In this document: in pieces, positions 8,612 to 17,389 of the stretch
Layout of the letters: each line of letters starts with the position of its first letter
Numbering within the stretch: position 1 is the first letter of the stretch
DNA from: CAWDPQ01 sp049642465
Lineage (GTDB): Bacteria; Acidobacteriota; Vicinamibacteria; Vicinamibacterales; 2-12-FULL-66-21
Direction of reading: 5' to 3'
DNA: 64,000 nt
Assembly (NCBI GenBank): GCA_049642465.1
Contig: JBAROV010000135.1
Location: 1-64,000, forward strand
Program-made: the position numbers and the translations under genes
The notes under the pieces: model-generated
Told to the model about the DNA's origin: nothing
What the model saw: only the letters and a program-made list of their open reading frames with translations
The model's database searches: none

Positions 8612-10432
8612 GTGCACGAAGAAGACGTTCTCGGAAAAGCGTACGACGCCGTTCTCATGCGTCGCCTGCTGCGATATCTGCGGCCCTACCTGCCGCAGGT
8701 CGCCGTGGCACTCGTGGCGATCATCGCCGGCTCTGCCCTTCAGCTCGTGCAACCGTGGCTGATGAAACTGGCCATCGATCGCTACATCGCCACGGGCGAT
8801 CTGGCCGGCCTCGACTGGATCGCCGGAGCCTTTCTCGCCACACTCCTCGCTTCGTTCGCTCTCGAATACGTGCAGACCTGGGTGCTCCAGATGACCGGCC
8901 AGCGCATCATGTTCGACATGCGGCTGCAGATCTGGCAGCACCTCCAGCGGATCGACCTGCAGTTCTACGATCGCAACCCGGTCGGACGGCTGATGACGCG
9001 GGTCACGACTGACGTTGACGTGCTGAACGATCTGTTCACCGCCGGGGTCGTGTCGATCTTCGGCGATGTCTTCACGCTCATCGGCATCATGATCGTGCTG
9101 GTGGCGATGGACTGGCGTCTGGCGCTCATCGCGTTTTCGGTCCTGCCACTGATCGTCCTCGTGACGCAATGGTTTCGCCGGAACGTGCGCGATACCTACC
9201 GCACGGTACGGCTGTGGATCGCCCGGATTAATGCCTACCTGCAGGAGCACATCACCGGGATGTCCACGGTGCAGCTCTTTCGCCGGGAGCGCCGCAGCTT
9301 CGAGCGGTTCGACGAAATCAACCGCACCCATCGCGATGCCAACGTCGCCTCGATCTTCTATTACGCCGTGTTCTATCCCGCGGTCGAAGTCATTGGCGCG
9401 CTGGCCTCCGCCCTCATCATCTGGTTTGGCGGCATCTGGACGCTGCAAGGGGCGCTGACGCTCGGTTCGCTCGTCGCATTCCTGCAGTACTCGCAGCGGT
9501 TCTTCAGGCCGATCAGCGACATGTCGGAAAAGTTCAACGTGCTCCAGGCGGCGATGGCTTCCTCCGAGCGCATCTTCAAGTTGCTCGATACGCCGGTGAA
9601 GATCAGCTCCCAGCTTCCAGCACAGGACCTCCGAGCTCGCGAACTCCCGGACCGCCGAACTTCCCGACGTGGTCACATCGTCTTCGACAACGTGAGCTTC
9701 GCGTACAACGCGGACGACCTCGTGCTCCAGGAGGTGTCCTTCGAGGTGAAACCCGGAGAGCGGATCGGAATCGTCGGTGCAACCGGGGCGGGGAAGTCAA
9801 CGCTCATCAATCTGTTGTTGCGCTTTTACGACGTCTCGAGCGGCCGCATCCTGATCGATGGCGTGGACGTGCGGGACATGGACCTGCACGGGTTGCGCGG
9901 CTTGTTCAGCCTCGTATTGCAGGACGTGCATTTGTTCTCGGGCACGGTAGCGTCCAACATCCGGCTCGGAAACACCGTCATCACGGACGAGATGATCCGC
10001 AAGGCTGCGGGCGCGGTCCATGCGGACCGCTTTATCGGCGAACTACCCGATGGGTACCAACACAAGCTAGGAGAGCGTGGCGCGACGCTCTCAGTAGGTC
10101 AGAAGCAGTTGCTGTCGTTTGCCAGGGCTCTGGCGTTCGATCCGCGTATCCTCGTGCTCGATGAGGCAACCTCCAGCGTCGACACGGAAACCGAACAGCT
10201 GATACGCGATGCACTTCACGTGCTGATGGCGGGGCGAACGACTCTCGCCATCGCCCACCGGCTCTCGACCATCCAGGATATGGACAGGATTCTCGTCCTT
10301 CACAAAGGCCGGTTGCGGGAGATCGGCACCCATCAGGAGCTGCTCGCTCGCCGCGGCGTCTACTATCGGCTCTACCAGCTTCAGTACAAGGACCAGGAAC
10401 GCCAGGCCGCTGTCACTTCGACGGAGCAGTAG
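8612..10432 (+). CDS. ABC exporter half-transporter, subunit with catalytic Glu
   Basis: Encodes 606 residues from GTG 8612 (MHEEDVLGKAYDAVLMRRLL, the conserved N-terminus of this subfamily). Six transmembrane helices (about 20-320) precede the ATPase domain. Walker A is GATGAGKST (389-397), Walker B is ILVLDE with the catalytic Glu intact (E518), and the signature deviates to LSVGQ (493-497). In the dimer this altered signature would face the Asp-containing site of the partner encoded upstream. Both changes therefore fall in the same ATP site, leaving one consensus site, as in TM287/288 and BmrCD. The 3' end overlaps the convergent 3D-domain gene by 20 bp. Confidence 0.93.
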   Translation: MHEEDVLGKAYDAVLMRRLLRYLRPYLPQVAVALVAIIAGSALQLVQPWLMKLAIDRYIATGDLAGLDWIAGAFLATLLASFALEYVQTWVLQMTGQRIMFDMRLQIWQHLQRIDLQFYDRNPVGRLMTRVTTDVDVLNDLFTAGVVSIFGDVFTLIGIMIVLVAMDWRLALIAFSVLPLIVLVTQWFRRNVRDTYRTVRLWIARINAYLQEHITGMSTVQLFRRERRSFERFDEINRTHRDANVASIFYYAVFYPAVEVIGALASALIIWFGGIWTLQGALTLGSLVAFLQYSQRFFRPISDMSEKFNVLQAAMASSERIFKLLDTPVKISSQLPAQDLRARELPDRRTSRRGHIVFDNVSFAYNADDLVLQEVSFEVKPGERIGIVGATGAGKSTLINLLLRFYDVSSGRILIDGVDVRDMDLHGLRGLFSLVLQDVHLFSGTVASNIRLGNTVITDEMIRKAAGAVHADRFIGELPDGYQHKLGERGATLSVGQKQLLSFARALAFDPRILVLDEATSSVDTETEQLIRDALHVLMAGRTTLAIAHRLSTIQDMDRILVLHKGRLREIGTHQELLARRGVYYRLYQLQYKDQERQAAVTSTEQ

Positions 10433-10982
10433 CAGGTCCCGCGGCGGCGGGAGCGACTGCAGGTGGCCAGGGGGGAGGCGGCGGGAGGTTGGCCTCCCTC
10501 TGACGGAACAGCCGATCGATCAACCCCGGTTTGCTAGCGCTGGGGCTCCACCCCATTCTCAGCACGGTCAGCTGCATCGTGCGGCGCCCGAGTTCGAGCG
10601 CCTCGTTACAGTTCCACATGTAGATGTCGATGTGGCGGCCGTGCACCTTGGGACCGGTGTCCATGATCGTGTACACGCCGTCGTAGCGTTCGCCGAGCCT
10701 ATCGACCTGGATGACGGATCCCACGGGCAGCAGATCGGGGTCGGCGGCGGCGATGCCCGTCCGCACATTCACTCCCGAGGCGGTCATCGTGCCTTTGCAG
10801 TAGGCCGTGGCGGTGAACCTGAGCCGAGAGCCCGGCGTCGGAGCGGACCGGGATTCCCGGAGCTCCGCCTGCCGCGCCGCATAGCGCGAGTCGAGGACCG
10901 TCACCTCGTAAAGGAGCGAAAAGCCGACCGCCGCGAAGGCAGTGGCGACGATCTTCCGTCCGGACGATCGGGAGAGGAGCAT
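10413..10982 (-). CDS. 3D-domain protein with membrane anchor (MltA/RpfB-type barrel)
   Basis: Encodes 189 residues from ATG 10982, preceded by GGAAGG at a good distance; an in-frame extension upstream lacks these signs. An N-terminal hydrophobic helix (IVATAFAAVGFSLLYEV) precedes a double-psi beta-barrel '3D' domain (about 50-135). The domain shows the motifs FTATAYC, GIAAADPDLLPVGS, YTIMDTG and GRHIDIYM, the last two carrying the conserved aspartates that name the family. In MltA and related enzymes this fold cleaves peptidoglycan glycan strands. A stand-alone 3D protein is probably a cell-wall-acting enzyme or binder in the periplasm. A Pro/Ala-rich tail ends the protein. Confidence 0.8.
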   Translation of the reverse strand: MLLSRSSGRKIVATAFAAVGFSLLYEVTVLDSRYAARQAELRESRSAPTPGSRLRFTATAYCKGTMTASGVNVRTGIAAADPDLLPVGSVIQVDRLGERYDGVYTIMDTGPKVHGRHIDIYMWNCNEALELGRRTMQLTVLRMGWSPSASKPGLIDRLFRQREANLPPPPPWPPAVAPAAAGPATAPSK

Positions 10983-11062
10983 CAAGGGTCCTTCCACGAG
11001 CCGGGCTGGGGACTCTCCACTATAGCCAGAGGGTGCGCCCGGGGTCAAAGGGCCGCTTTTGT

Positions 11063-11581
11063 CTACTCCCCTAAGTCGTTTCCGTTCTGTTCGTTACGAA
11101 GTTGCTTCCGGGTCCGGTGGGTCACGATCATCACGTACGAAACCCGGTAGGCGACGATCGCCAGAATGATGGCGCCCAGGGTGGATCCGAGCGTATACGC
11201 CCATGCCAGGGGGGCCAGTTTTGTCGCGTGACGCCGCATCTCGCTCCACGATCCGGACGAGAGCGCCGCGCCAAGCTCCTCGAGCAGGTCCGCCGGCACG
11301 TCCGCCCCGAGGATCAGGGCGCCGGCAAGCGTCGTCAGGGTGTAGTACGCCGGCAATATCCACGGCAGGTTCGAATAAATGCCGAGCAGCACGGCCACCC
11401 GATTGAGGTTCAGCGCGAATGCGACGCCCAATCCGAGGATGGTGTGCAGGCCCAGGAAAGGAGAAAAACCGAAGAAGACGCCGACGGCGTATGCGGCTGC
11501 CGTCCGGGCCGGGGTGTCGTGCGTGTGAAGCAGGTGCTCCAGCCAGCGCCGCGCCCGCGGAAACCTCGTCGCGTTCGTCAT
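11063..11581 (-). CDS. DUF2062 membrane protein
   Basis: Encodes 172 residues. The motif AVGVFFGFSPFLGLHTILGLGVAFALNLNRVAVLLGIYSNLPW is characteristic of DUF2062: a G-F-P-x-G-x-(H/Q)-T loop between membrane helices. Two further helices follow (PAYYTLTTLAGALILG and LGSTLGAIILAIVAYRVSYVMIV). The family is found in inner-membrane proteins and as a tail on some glycosyltransferases; its biochemical role is unknown. It follows thiL with a gap of about 10 bp, so it is probably the next gene in the same transcript. Confidence 0.85.
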   Translation of the reverse strand: MTNATRFPRARRWLEHLLHTHDTPARTAAAYAVGVFFGFSPFLGLHTILGLGVAFALNLNRVAVLLGIYSNLPWILPAYYTLTTLAGALILGADVPADLLEELGAALSSGSWSEMRRHATKLAPLAWAYTLGSTLGAIILAIVAYRVSYVMIVTHRTRKQLRNEQNGNDLGE

Positions 11582-11591
11582 CGCGCGATCG

Positions 11592-12650
11592 CTAGAAATG
11601 GACGAAGCCGGGCGGGAGCGGCTCCGGTCGTCCGTCCCTGTTCAGAACGATCGCCCGGTCTTTCGTCAGCTCGCCGATGCGTGTGATCGGGACACCTCGG
11701 CTCTGCTGGGTCACGTGTCGCAGCTTTCCCCGGCGCTTCGGTGGTACGCCAAACAGCAGCTCGTAATCGTCACCTCCCGAAAGCGCTGCCGTGACGGGGT
11801 CGATTCCGCGACTCGAAAACCACTCGAATGCTCCGGGATGGATGGGGAGCGCCCTGGCATCGATCGTCGCACCGGTGCCGCTCTGCGAGGCGACCTGGGT
11901 GACCGCGTCGGCCAGCCCGTCGCTGAGGTCCATGCCGGTCGTTGCCGTCCCGCTTCGGCCGAGCATGCTCCCGATGCGCGTGCGCGCGCCTGGCCTTCGA
12001 TGACGTGCGACGCACTCAGCGAGCATCGGATCCTGAGGTTCGCGAGGGGCGTGCCGCGGCTGCATCCTCAGCCAGTCCAGCCCGGCTGCCGCGGCGCCAA
12101 TCGTCCCGGTCAGATAGAGGGCGTCCCCGGGCCGTCCTGCGGAACGAGTCAGGATCTTGCGCGGCCGCACGGAGCCGATGACCGTGACATCGACAACGAG
12201 CGGTCCGCTTTGCGGAGGACCGGCAGGCGACCGAGCCAGGTTGCCCCCCGCCACGGTGACCCTGGACTCCGCCGCCATGGCGGCGAACCCGTCCAGCAAC
12301 GCGTCGATGTCAGCGATCGTGAGACGTTCGGGGAGAACGAGGGAGAGGAGTGCCAGCCTGGGGGTTCCACCCATCGCAGCGATATCGCTGACGTTCACCG
12401 CAAGTGCCTTGAAGCCGATGTCCTGGTAGGAGGAATAGGCGGGATCGAAGTGTACCCCTTCGACCAGGGCGTCGGTCGTCAAGACTTCCAGCGCGCCCCG
12501 AACGGGCTCCGCGACTGCCGCGTCGTCGCCAATGCCGACGACCAACGCACCCTCCGGGGACGCGAAACGTGCACGGATTTTCTCGACAAGCGCGCGTTCG
12601 CCCAGCTGCCAGGCAGAGGCTGACGCCGTTCCGCTAACGGGCGTACTCAA
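11592..12650 (-). CDS. thiL: Thiamine-monophosphate kinase
   Basis: ATP-dependent phosphorylation of thiamine monophosphate to thiamine diphosphate, the last step of cofactor synthesis, in the cytoplasm. The 352-residue protein shows the PurM-like ATPase motifs VVGIGDDAAV (substrate/metal-binding aspartates), TTDALVEGVHF, NVSDIAAMGGTP and later MDLSDGLADAV and SGGDDYELLF. The longest frame starts at TTG 12650 and overlaps the rny stop by 17 bp. Most family members begin just before the GERALVEKIRARF segment, so a slightly later start is possible. No other thiamine gene is nearby; linkage to rny seems positional. Confidence 0.93.
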   Translation of the reverse strand: MSTPVSGTASASAWQLGERALVEKIRARFASPEGALVVGIGDDAAVAEPVRGALEVLTTDALVEGVHFDPAYSSYQDIGFKALAVNVSDIAAMGGTPRLALLSLVLPERLTIADIDALLDGFAAMAAESRVTVAGGNLARSPAGPPQSGPLVVDVTVIGSVRPRKILTRSAGRPGDALYLTGTIGAAAAGLDWLRMQPRHAPREPQDPMLAECVARHRRPGARTRIGSMLGRSGTATTGMDLSDGLADAVTQVASQSGTGATIDARALPIHPGAFEWFSSRGIDPVTAALSGGDDYELLFGVPPKRRGKLRHVTQQSRGVPITRIGELTKDRAIVLNRDGRPEPLPPGFVHF

Positions 12651-14211
12651 CCGCGCGCGTCTCCCGGATGACGGTCACCTTGATCTGGCCTGGATATTCC
12701 AGCTCGTTCTCGATTCGACGGGCGATGTCCTTGGACAGCCAGACGGTTTCCTCGTCCGACACCCGTTCGCTCTCGACAACGATCCGAATCTCCCGCCCGG
12801 CCTGAAGAGCGAACGCCTTCGAGACGCCCTGGAACGAATCGGCGATGCCTTCGAGTTTTTCCAGCCGCTTGACGTACGACTCGAGGATGTCCCGACGTGC
12901 TCCCGGCCGGGCTGCGGAGATCGCGTCGGCGGCCTGAACGATCATCGCCTCGAGAGAAGGCCAGTCGATGTCCATGTGGTGCGCCGCGACGGCCTGCAAC
13001 ACCGGTTCGCTCTCCCCGTGCTTTCTCAGGAAATCGAGGCCAAGCTCGAGGTGAGTGCCCTGCAGATCGCGGTCGATGGCTTTGCCGATGTCGTGGATGA
13101 AGGCCGCGCGCGTGGCCACGTGACCATTGAGGCCGAGTTCCTTCGCCATGATGCCGGCCAGAAAGGCCACTTCCTTCGAGTGGTTCAACACGTTCTGACC
13201 GTAACTCGTGCGGAACTTCAACCGGCCCATCAACCGGAGGATCTCCGGGTGCAGATCGTACAGCCCGAGTTCGAAGGCTGCTGCTTCTCCCTCTCTCCGA
13301 ACCGTATCCTCGATTTCCGTTTTGACCTTTTCGACGACTTCTTCGATTCGCGCCGGGTGGATTCGGCCGTCAGCAATCAGCCGTTCGATCGCCTGCCGCG
13401 CGACTTCGCGACGGAAGGGATCGAAACTAGACAGAATGATCGCCCCGGGCGTGTCGTCCACGATGAGCTCGACGCCCGTGGCTGTTTCGAGCGCCCGGAT
13501 GTTGCGCCCCTCTCGGCCGATGATCCGTCCCTTCAGGTCGTCGCTTGGAAGGTCCACGACCGAAACGGTTGTTTCAATCGCGTGCTCGGCGGCACTGCGC
13601 TGGATCGCGTCGGTGATGATCTGCTGGGCGCGCGCGGCGGCAGTCTCGCGCGCTTCGGTTTCCAGACGTTTGACGAGATTCGCCGCGTCCCGTCGCGCGT
13701 CCGCCTCGATCTGCTTCAGCAGGAGGTCGCGAGCTTCTTCAGCGCTCAACCCCGCAACACGCTGCAGCTCGCGTTGCCGCTCCGCCACGGTCTGCTCGGC
13801 GCGCCGGAGCGCCCCGGCCACGCTTTCCTCCTGTCTGGCCAGCGCCTTCTCCCGATTGCGGAGGTCCTGTTCGAGTCGATCGGTGATGGCGATGCGTTCT
13901 GCCAGCGCTCGAGTTTTGTCCGCCAGTCCCTGCTCGAGCGTCAGGATCTCCTGCTGCCGTTCCCGCGCCTTCCGTTCGGTTTCCGCAGCCAACAGGTGCG
14001 CCTGTTCGCGCGCTTCGAGCGCCGCTTCCTTGCGCGCGCTTTCCGAGTCCCGTTCAGCCTGCCGAAGAATCCGTTCGGCTTCAGCGCGCGCCTGACCGAC
14101 GGTCGCCTCGGCGAGCTGACGCCGGCTCGCAATCCACCAGGCGATTGCCGCCAGGGTCAGGCCCAGCAGGATGACAGAAAAGATGAGGTAATAGATGGCC
14201 GGTAGACCCAT
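12634..14211 (-). CDS. rny: Ribonuclease Y
   Basis: Encodes 525 residues, the usual family length. The order is an N-terminal membrane helix (about 5-27), a long charged coiled coil (about 30-210), a KH RNA-binding domain with the loop IIGREGRNI (GREG at 232-235), and an HD hydrolase domain with the metal pair H373-D374 in FIHDIGKAID. RNase Y is a membrane-attached endoribonuclease that starts mRNA decay. Its frequent partner ymdB is also in this window (35824-36621) but not adjacent. The gene follows 6S RNA and zapA on the same strand. ATG 14211 is the start. Confidence 0.96.
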   Translation of the reverse strand: MGLPAIYYLIFSVILLGLTLAAIAWWIASRRQLAEATVGQARAEAERILRQAERDSESARKEAALEAREQAHLLAAETERKARERQQEILTLEQGLADKTRALAERIAITDRLEQDLRNREKALARQEESVAGALRRAEQTVAERQRELQRVAGLSAEEARDLLLKQIEADARRDAANLVKRLETEARETAAARAQQIITDAIQRSAAEHAIETTVSVVDLPSDDLKGRIIGREGRNIRALETATGVELIVDDTPGAIILSSFDPFRREVARQAIERLIADGRIHPARIEEVVEKVKTEIEDTVRREGEAAAFELGLYDLHPEILRLMGRLKFRTSYGQNVLNHSKEVAFLAGIMAKELGLNGHVATRAAFIHDIGKAIDRDLQGTHLELGLDFLRKHGESEPVLQAVAAHHMDIDWPSLEAMIVQAADAISAARPGARRDILESYVKRLEKLEGIADSFQGVSKAFALQAGREIRIVVESERVSDEETVWLSKDIARRIENELEYPGQIKVTVIRETRAVEYAR

Positions 14212-14230
14212 GCGTGTCCCCGTCCTCCCG

Positions 14231-14312
14231 CCTTCGCGCTCCGCGCTCCGGCGCGGCAGGCCCGCCTTCGCGCTTCGGGGCGGCCCGCCTACCCGCTCCG
14301 GCGCGGCAGGCT
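14231..14312. repeat. GC-rich intergenic repeat with direct copies
   Basis: An 18-bp word (CGCTCCGGCGCGGCAGGC) occurs at 14244-14261 and again at 14294-14311, interleaved with CGCCTTCGCG-type words and their complements. It lies between the 3' end of 6S RNA and rny. Similar CCTTCGCG/GCGAAGG vocabulary fills the gaps at 18970-19170 and 21955-22095, suggesting one dispersed repeat family. Confidence 0.7.
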
Positions 14313-14347
14313 AAGTGATTAGAACCGACAGAATAGGAAGGAAAGGG

Positions 14348-14523
14348 CCCCGCTTTGCCGTGTGGGGAGGTCGGATGAACCTGCATCAAGCAGGTGGAAC
14401 CGCTGCACAAGCCGCGCTTTAGGCTTCCTCTCGCAGAGGCATGCACACCACGCGACGTCGCGATTCTCTTATGGTGAAACGTTGGCTCAAACGAGCCTCC
14501 GAACCATCACGCGCAAAGCAGGG
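14348..14523 (-). ncRNA. ssrS: 6S RNA
   Basis: About 176 nt between zapA and rny, the classical location of ssrS downstream of zapA. The ends pair: the 5' stretch CCCTGCTTTGCGCGTG matches the 3' stretch CACACGGCAAAGCGGGG, forming the closing stem. Internal words match known 6S RNAs: GTGTGCATGCCTC, GAGAGGAAGCCTAAA (E. coli has GAGAAGCCUUAAA) and GGTTCCACCTG...CAGGTTCATCCGA. 6S RNA mimics an open promoter and sequesters housekeeping RNA polymerase in stationary phase. The ends are set by the stem and are approximate. No protein-coding frame fits here. Confidence 0.85.
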
Positions 14524-14587
14524 AACTCAAACTCCTGAGGCTGATCTTAGAAGATCGGCTATGGCCGGGCAAGCAATAAGGGATGTT

Positions 14588-14953
14588 CTAGCGGTGCGCG
14601 GCCGTGCGCGGTTCTTCACGACCCTCCGGGAAGGGACGGGACGCCCCGGCGCTCGTGGGCGCGTCGGCGATGCCGAGCGCAAGATCCAGCATGCGCTCGA
14701 GTTCCCCGGCTCGGTGCGCCAGGCTGTCGTGTCCCGAACGCATGTCGTCCCGCGCCCGGAAAAACTCGTCGGCAATGTTCAGCGCCGCGAGCACGGCAAT
14801 CTTGAGACTGTCGCCCTGCGGACACTCCCGCATCGCGAGCCGCATTTTCTCATCCACGTACGCCGCCAGCTCGGTCACGTAGGTCTGTTCGAGCGAGCTT
14901 CGCACGGGGTAACGCTGCCCGTGAATCTCGACGTGGACGACGCGATCAGTCAT
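14588..14953 (-). CDS. zapA: Cell division protein ZapA
   Basis: Encodes 121 residues. The N-terminal globular part shows the family pattern VHVEIHGQRYPVRSSLEQTYV...ELAAYVDEKMR. A helix with DSLKIAVLAALNIADEFF follows, then a coiled coil (about 65-95). The last 25 residues are a disordered Pro/Arg tail longer than usual. ZapA binds FtsZ and bundles protofilaments at the division ring. It sits directly downstream of a ZapB-like coiled-coil gene and upstream of 6S RNA, so transcription probably continues into ssrS. Confidence 0.9.
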   Translation of the reverse strand: MTDRVVHVEIHGQRYPVRSSLEQTYVTELAAYVDEKMRLAMRECPQGDSLKIAVLAALNIADEFFRARDDMRSGHDSLAHRAGELERMLDLALGIADAPTSAGASRPFPEGREEPRTAAHR

Positions 14954-15001
14954 GAAGCTTTCGTGTGTCAGTCGCTGGTCGCTACACCGAAACCGTCGCG
15001 A

Positions 15002-15316
15002 TCACAAATTCAACGACTCAATCTGCTTGAGCATGTCGTCGACGCGCGAGCGGATGAGATCCCTCTCCTCCCGCAGCGCCGCGACGTGCGCATTAGCCGA
15101 TTCGGCGTCGGACATGCGCGTGCGGGTGGCATCGAGCTCGCGCGCGAGCCGCGCATTTTCATCGGAGGCACGCGCATTCTCGGCGCGCAGCCGATCGATC
15201 ATGCCGACCAGCAGCTTGACCTTTTCCTCGAGGCGATCGATCGGTTCGAGATCGACCGCGCGTGTTGCGATCCCTTTGGCCAACGGACGAACTCCACTTC
15301 TAGCGGTGCCTTCCAC
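15002..15316 (-). CDS. Coiled-coil protein, ZapB-like
   Basis: Encodes 104 residues from GTG 15316. From about residue 25 it is an almost uninterrupted heptad-patterned coiled coil (IDRLEEKVKLLVGMIDRLRAEN onward), ending ...DDMLKQIESLNL. Its size, its coiled-coil nature and its place between pheT and zapA match the ZapB/DUF904-type gene often found with zapA, which would link ZapA-FtsZ to other division components. The first 20 residues are not coiled and may reflect a start set too far upstream; no alternative has a clear ribosome-binding site. Sequence similarity to ZapB itself cannot be confirmed by eye. Confidence 0.65.
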   Translation of the reverse strand: MEGTARSGVRPLAKGIATRAVDLEPIDRLEEKVKLLVGMIDRLRAENARASDENARLARELDATRTRMSDAESANAHVAALREERDLIRSRVDDMLKQIESLNL

Positions 15317-15349
15317 CTCGAGGCGGAAGCCACGAAATCGCCGCGAAAA

Positions 15350-17389
15350 TTAGCGTTGCTCAGCCCCGTGCGTCGTGCGCAGGGCGGTCAGGATACGCAT
15401 CGTCGCATCCTGGGCTTCCTGATCTGTGAGAGTGCGGTCGGCGGCGCGGAACGTCAGGCGCAACGACAAGCTGATGCGGCCTTCCGGCACGCCTTTGCCC
15501 TGATACCGATCGAACTCTGTTATGGACACCAGCGTCGCAGGCGCTGACGAACGGATAGTGCCACGAACGGCGGCTGCAGGCAAGGCTTCGTCGATCAGAA
15601 TCGAGATGTCGCGGACGATGGACGGGTAGCGCGGCAGCGGTTGCGCCTTCATGTCATCCTTGGAGGCGTGCGCCGCGAGTGCGCGCAGGTCGATCTCAGC
15701 CACATACACTTCTTCCGACTCGGGGAAACCGCGTGCCGCCGCAACAGCCGGCGCCAGTTGTCCGATCAGCCCGAGCCACTGACGCCCTTCTCCGGCCGTC
15801 CAGACGTCGGCGTTTCGGCCGCGCAGGAGAAACGGACGAGACGCCGGGGCGAACTCGACCGGAACGCCGAACGCCGTGCAGATTTCCTCAACCACTCCTT
15901 TGATGTCGAAGAAATCCACCGGTCGTGCCGGAGCCGACCAGTGTGGGTGGGCCGCGCCGCACCAGATCAGGCCAACCGCGCGCCCCTCGCCGGCCGCGCC
16001 GAAGCGGCTGCCGTCCTCGAAGAGACGGATGTCTTTGCGCTCGCGGCGGCGATTGTGGACGCACGAGTCCAACAGGCCCGGCAGGAGCGACGGGCGGAGC
16101 ACAGCAAATTTTTCGGACAGCGGATTCGCAATCGCGTGCGGCTCGCTTCCCGTTTCGCAGAAGGGGAGGGCCGCCTGGCGTTCGATGAACGCGAACGTCA
16201 TCGCCTCCGAAAATCCGGCAGCCGTGAGGATCTCTCGAAGCTTTCGACTTCGGATGATCCCGGGGTCGGGCGGCGGTTGCGGCGCGTTCAGCGCCGGGAA
16301 GGTCACCGGCAGATGGTCGAATCCGTAATGCCGGCCGACTTCCTCGATGAGATCCGCTTCGGTCGACACGTCCACGCGAAAGCTTGGCACGGTGACAGCC
16401 CATCGCTCGTCGCGGGTCGAGGTGTCGCGCGCCACGCGAAAGCCGAGCGGCTCCAGAATGCGTGGCACGTCTGCCGAGGGCACACGCTGGCCAAGCAAAT
16501 GTGCAATGCGGTCGGCGCGAAGCACGACGCCCACGGCGGGCCGAGGGGAGGCATATCGGTCCACCAGACGACCGACTGGGCGGCCCGCACCAATCTTTTC
16601 GAAGAGCGCAGCGGCGCGCGCGATGCCGAGCGGAGGGGCCGCCACGTCGCCGCCACGCTCGAAGCGAATCGAGGCTTCCGTCTTCAGACCGAGGCGCTTG
16701 CTCGTCCGGCGAACGGAGGCAGGCTGAAAGTACGCGCTCTCCAGCACGATGCGAGTCGTATCGGACCCGATTTCCGATTCACCGCCGCCCATGACGCCGC
16801 CAATGGCCGTCGGCTGCTCCGCGTCCGCAATGACGAGCATCTCCTCGTCCAGCGGCCGATCAATCTGATCCAGCGTGCGGATGCTCTCGCCCGGGCGCGC
16901 TCGTCGAATGATCAGACGATCGCCGCGCAGACGCGTCACGTCGAACGCGTGCATCGGCTGGCCCAGTTCGAGCATCACGTAGTTCGTCACGTCAACGATG
17001 TTGTTGATGGGCCGGACGCCGGCGGCATCGAGGCGATCCGCTAACCAGGCGGGCGATTGCCCAACGGTCACGTCAAAGACCTGCGCGCAATAGCGAGGGC
17101 AGAGCACTTTGTCCTCGACGTCCACCGCGATCGGCGAGTCACCGTTGGGCGGCAAACCGGCAACAGCTGGCACTCGGACCCCCGTGGACCAGATCACGGC
17201 CGCCTCGCGTGCGATCCCCATGTGACTCAGGCAGTCGGGACGGTTGGCGGTGATTTCGAAGTCAATCACTCCGCGGCGGGGTTCCAGTTCCGCGACTTCA
17301 AAGCCGCGCAGAGAGATATCGGTCGCCACCCGTTCCAGATCGGCGGGGATGTCGACCAGCTCCGCGAGCCACGCGTGCACGATCCTCAC
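15350..17389 (-). CDS. pheT: Phenylalanine-tRNA ligase beta subunit
   Basis: Encodes 679 residues. GTG 17389 overlaps the pheS TGA (GTGA), indicating translational coupling. Domains in order are B1 (MRIVHAWLAELVDI...), B3/B4 (FEITANRPDCLSHMGIAREAA, NIVDVTNYVMLELGQPMHAFD), B5, the catalytic-like core and the C-terminal ferredoxin-like anticodon-binding FDX-ACB domain (PLPRYPSIVRDISILI...GRISLSLRLTFRAADRTLTDQE). The usual N-terminal tRNA-binding (EMAP-like) insertion of about 110 residues is absent, so this is the shorter type of the subunit, compared with about 795 residues in E. coli. It pairs with PheS in the alpha2beta2 enzyme. Confidence 0.95.
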   Translation of the reverse strand: MRIVHAWLAELVDIPADLERVATDISLRGFEVAELEPRRGVIDFEITANRPDCLSHMGIAREAAVIWSTGVRVPAVAGLPPNGDSPIAVDVEDKVLCPRYCAQVFDVTVGQSPAWLADRLDAAGVRPINNIVDVTNYVMLELGQPMHAFDVTRLRGDRLIIRRARPGESIRTLDQIDRPLDEEMLVIADAEQPTAIGGVMGGGESEIGSDTTRIVLESAYFQPASVRRTSKRLGLKTEASIRFERGGDVAAPPLGIARAAALFEKIGAGRPVGRLVDRYASPRPAVGVVLRADRIAHLLGQRVPSADVPRILEPLGFRVARDTSTRDERWAVTVPSFRVDVSTEADLIEEVGRHYGFDHLPVTFPALNAPQPPPDPGIIRSRKLREILTAAGFSEAMTFAFIERQAALPFCETGSEPHAIANPLSEKFAVLRPSLLPGLLDSCVHNRRRERKDIRLFEDGSRFGAAGEGRAVGLIWCGAAHPHWSAPARPVDFFDIKGVVEEICTAFGVPVEFAPASRPFLLRGRNADVWTAGEGRQWLGLIGQLAPAVAAARGFPESEEVYVAEIDLRALAAHASKDDMKAQPLPRYPSIVRDISILIDEALPAAAVRGTIRSSAPATLVSITEFDRYQGKGVPEGRISLSLRLTFRAADRTLTDQEAQDATMRILTALRTTHGAEQR

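Noticed and set aside
12532..14205. Long plus-strand ORF opposite rny (557 codons)
   Set aside because: Antisense shadow of a clear RNase Y gene in high-GC DNA; Arg/Leu-rich with no recognisable motif. The same holds for the long frames opposite the receptor (4571-5731), both ABC genes (6947-8464, 8555-9676), acnA and the lipoprotein gene (24771-26636).
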